A stretch of 34,785 nucleotides of DNA, taken from the NCBI GenBank assembly GCA_937973965.1, contig CALJJQ010000164.1, positions 1 to 34,785 of the forward strand, written 5' to 3'. Positions 34,474 to 34,785 of this stretch are shown in pieces. This DNA is from an uncultured Calothrix sp. Its GTDB lineage: Bacteria; Cyanobacteriota; Cyanobacteriia; Cyanobacteriales; Nostocaceae. The notes below the pieces were generated by a model. The model was not told where the DNA came from. It was given only the letters and a program-made list of their open reading frames with translations, and did not search any database. Numbering within the stretch: position 1 is the stretch's first letter; every line of letters begins with the position of its first letter. Position numbers and translations under genes: made by a program.

Positions 34474-34785
34474 TCATCGAGAATTATCACCCAATCCAGC
34501 CAACCAAGCATCCAAATCAGCCATGCTGGTAAAATCGAGTAAGGCTTCACCAAGATTTTCCAATTGTTCTAGGGAAAGGGATTCAACTTGCGATCGCACT
34601 TCCTGGGGTAACTCACCTACTCGTCGAGTTAGTAGACGCATTATAAGTTGACACGCTTCAGCTTTCCGTCCCTCTTCTCTTCCTTCTTCCTTAATTTCCC
34701 GATACACCCGTGTTTCTTTGAGTGTAATTCCCAGCATTTGTTCTACCTCCCTTTGACTCTTACCTTCAAACTTGTACACCATGAT
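34474..34785 (-). CDS. C-terminal end of an Rpn/DUF4351-type nuclease (5' end outside window)
   Basis: The frame runs from the stop at 34474 to the right edge without a start that must be used; the ATG at 34782 is followed upstream by another codon (Ile) in frame. The visible part, IMVYKFEGKSQREVEQMLGI, TRVYREIKEEGREEGRKAEA and LIMRLLTRRVGELPQEVRSQ, then LEQLENLGEALLDFTSMADL, is the C-terminal part of cyanobacterial Rpn-family (PD-(D/E)XK, recombination-promoting nuclease/putative transposase) proteins with the DUF4351 tail. The catalytic N-terminal part is outside the window, so whether the gene is intact cannot be judged. These genes are abundant and mobile in cyanobacterial genomes. Confidence 0.85.
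   Translation of the reverse strand: MMVYKFEGKSQREVEQMLGITLKETRVYREIKEEGREEGRKAEACQLIMRLLTRRVGELPQEVRSQVESLSLEQLENLGEALLDFTSMADLDAWLAGLGDNSR

Noticed and set aside
1-34785. tRNA or rRNA genes
   Set aside because: No cloverleaf with TTCGA-type arms or rRNA segment was noticed; a tRNA search program was not available.

Overview
The window is chromosomal DNA from a cyanobacterium, most likely a filamentous Nostocales-type organism. The evidence is the many GCGATCGC (HIP1) octamers, short tandem heptamer repeats, abundant dispersed palindromes, and several cyanobacteria-restricted families (ThiD2-ThiE fusion, DUF1822, HMA_2/DUF5132, CHAT-CHASE2). Genus cannot be fixed from the sequence alone. 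About 28 genes or gene remnants are visible. No rRNA, tRNA, CRISPR array or intact transposase was found.

Layout. 1-3.9 kb: a beta-helix DUF1565 exported protein running off the left edge, thiE (ThiD2-ThiE fusion), thiS, and an exported FKBP isomerase. 3.9-10.8 kb: a Uma2 endonuclease remnant and a run of cyanobacterial proteins of unknown function (a one-TM repeat protein, a membrane double zinc ribbon protein, a secreted protein, a helical protein, a DUF4870 protein). This stretch also carries several copies of a small inverted-repeat element. 11.2-13.1 kb: dhaK and dhaL, dihydroxyacetone kinase. 13.1-19.1 kb: an HMA_2/DUF5132/P-type ATPase cluster in which the ATPase lacks the transmembrane Cys-Pro-Cys motif and the HMA-like domains lack CxxC. 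19.3-21.3 kb: a lipobox-bearing HtrA protease and peptide deformylase. 21.7-24.5 kb: dnaA and dnaN flanking a spacer with five perfect DnaA boxes, a strong oriC candidate. 25.0-26.2 kb: an SPFH/band-7 membrane protein with a tiny Arc-type repressor. 27.0-33.9 kb, all on the minus strand: a sigma-70-like factor, a DUF1822 protein, a CHAT (caspase-like) protease fused to a CHASE2 sensor, and a translationally coupled secreted protein. The right edge holds the C-terminal end of an Rpn/DUF4351-type nuclease.

The best candidates for an undescribed system are the sigma-like/DUF1822/CHAT-CHASE2/secreted-protein locus and the cysteine-free HMA_2/DUF5132/ATPase locus. The first reads as sensing plus caspase-like proteolysis plus transcription control, with all parts on one strand. 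The second reads as a membrane ATPase with several satellite HMA-fold proteins that cannot bind metal through the usual cysteines. A third theme is repeats. A small TA-flanked element ends exactly in the stop codons of two genes, a different repeat does so at a third, and families of perfect palindromes keep their arms paired while their cores change.
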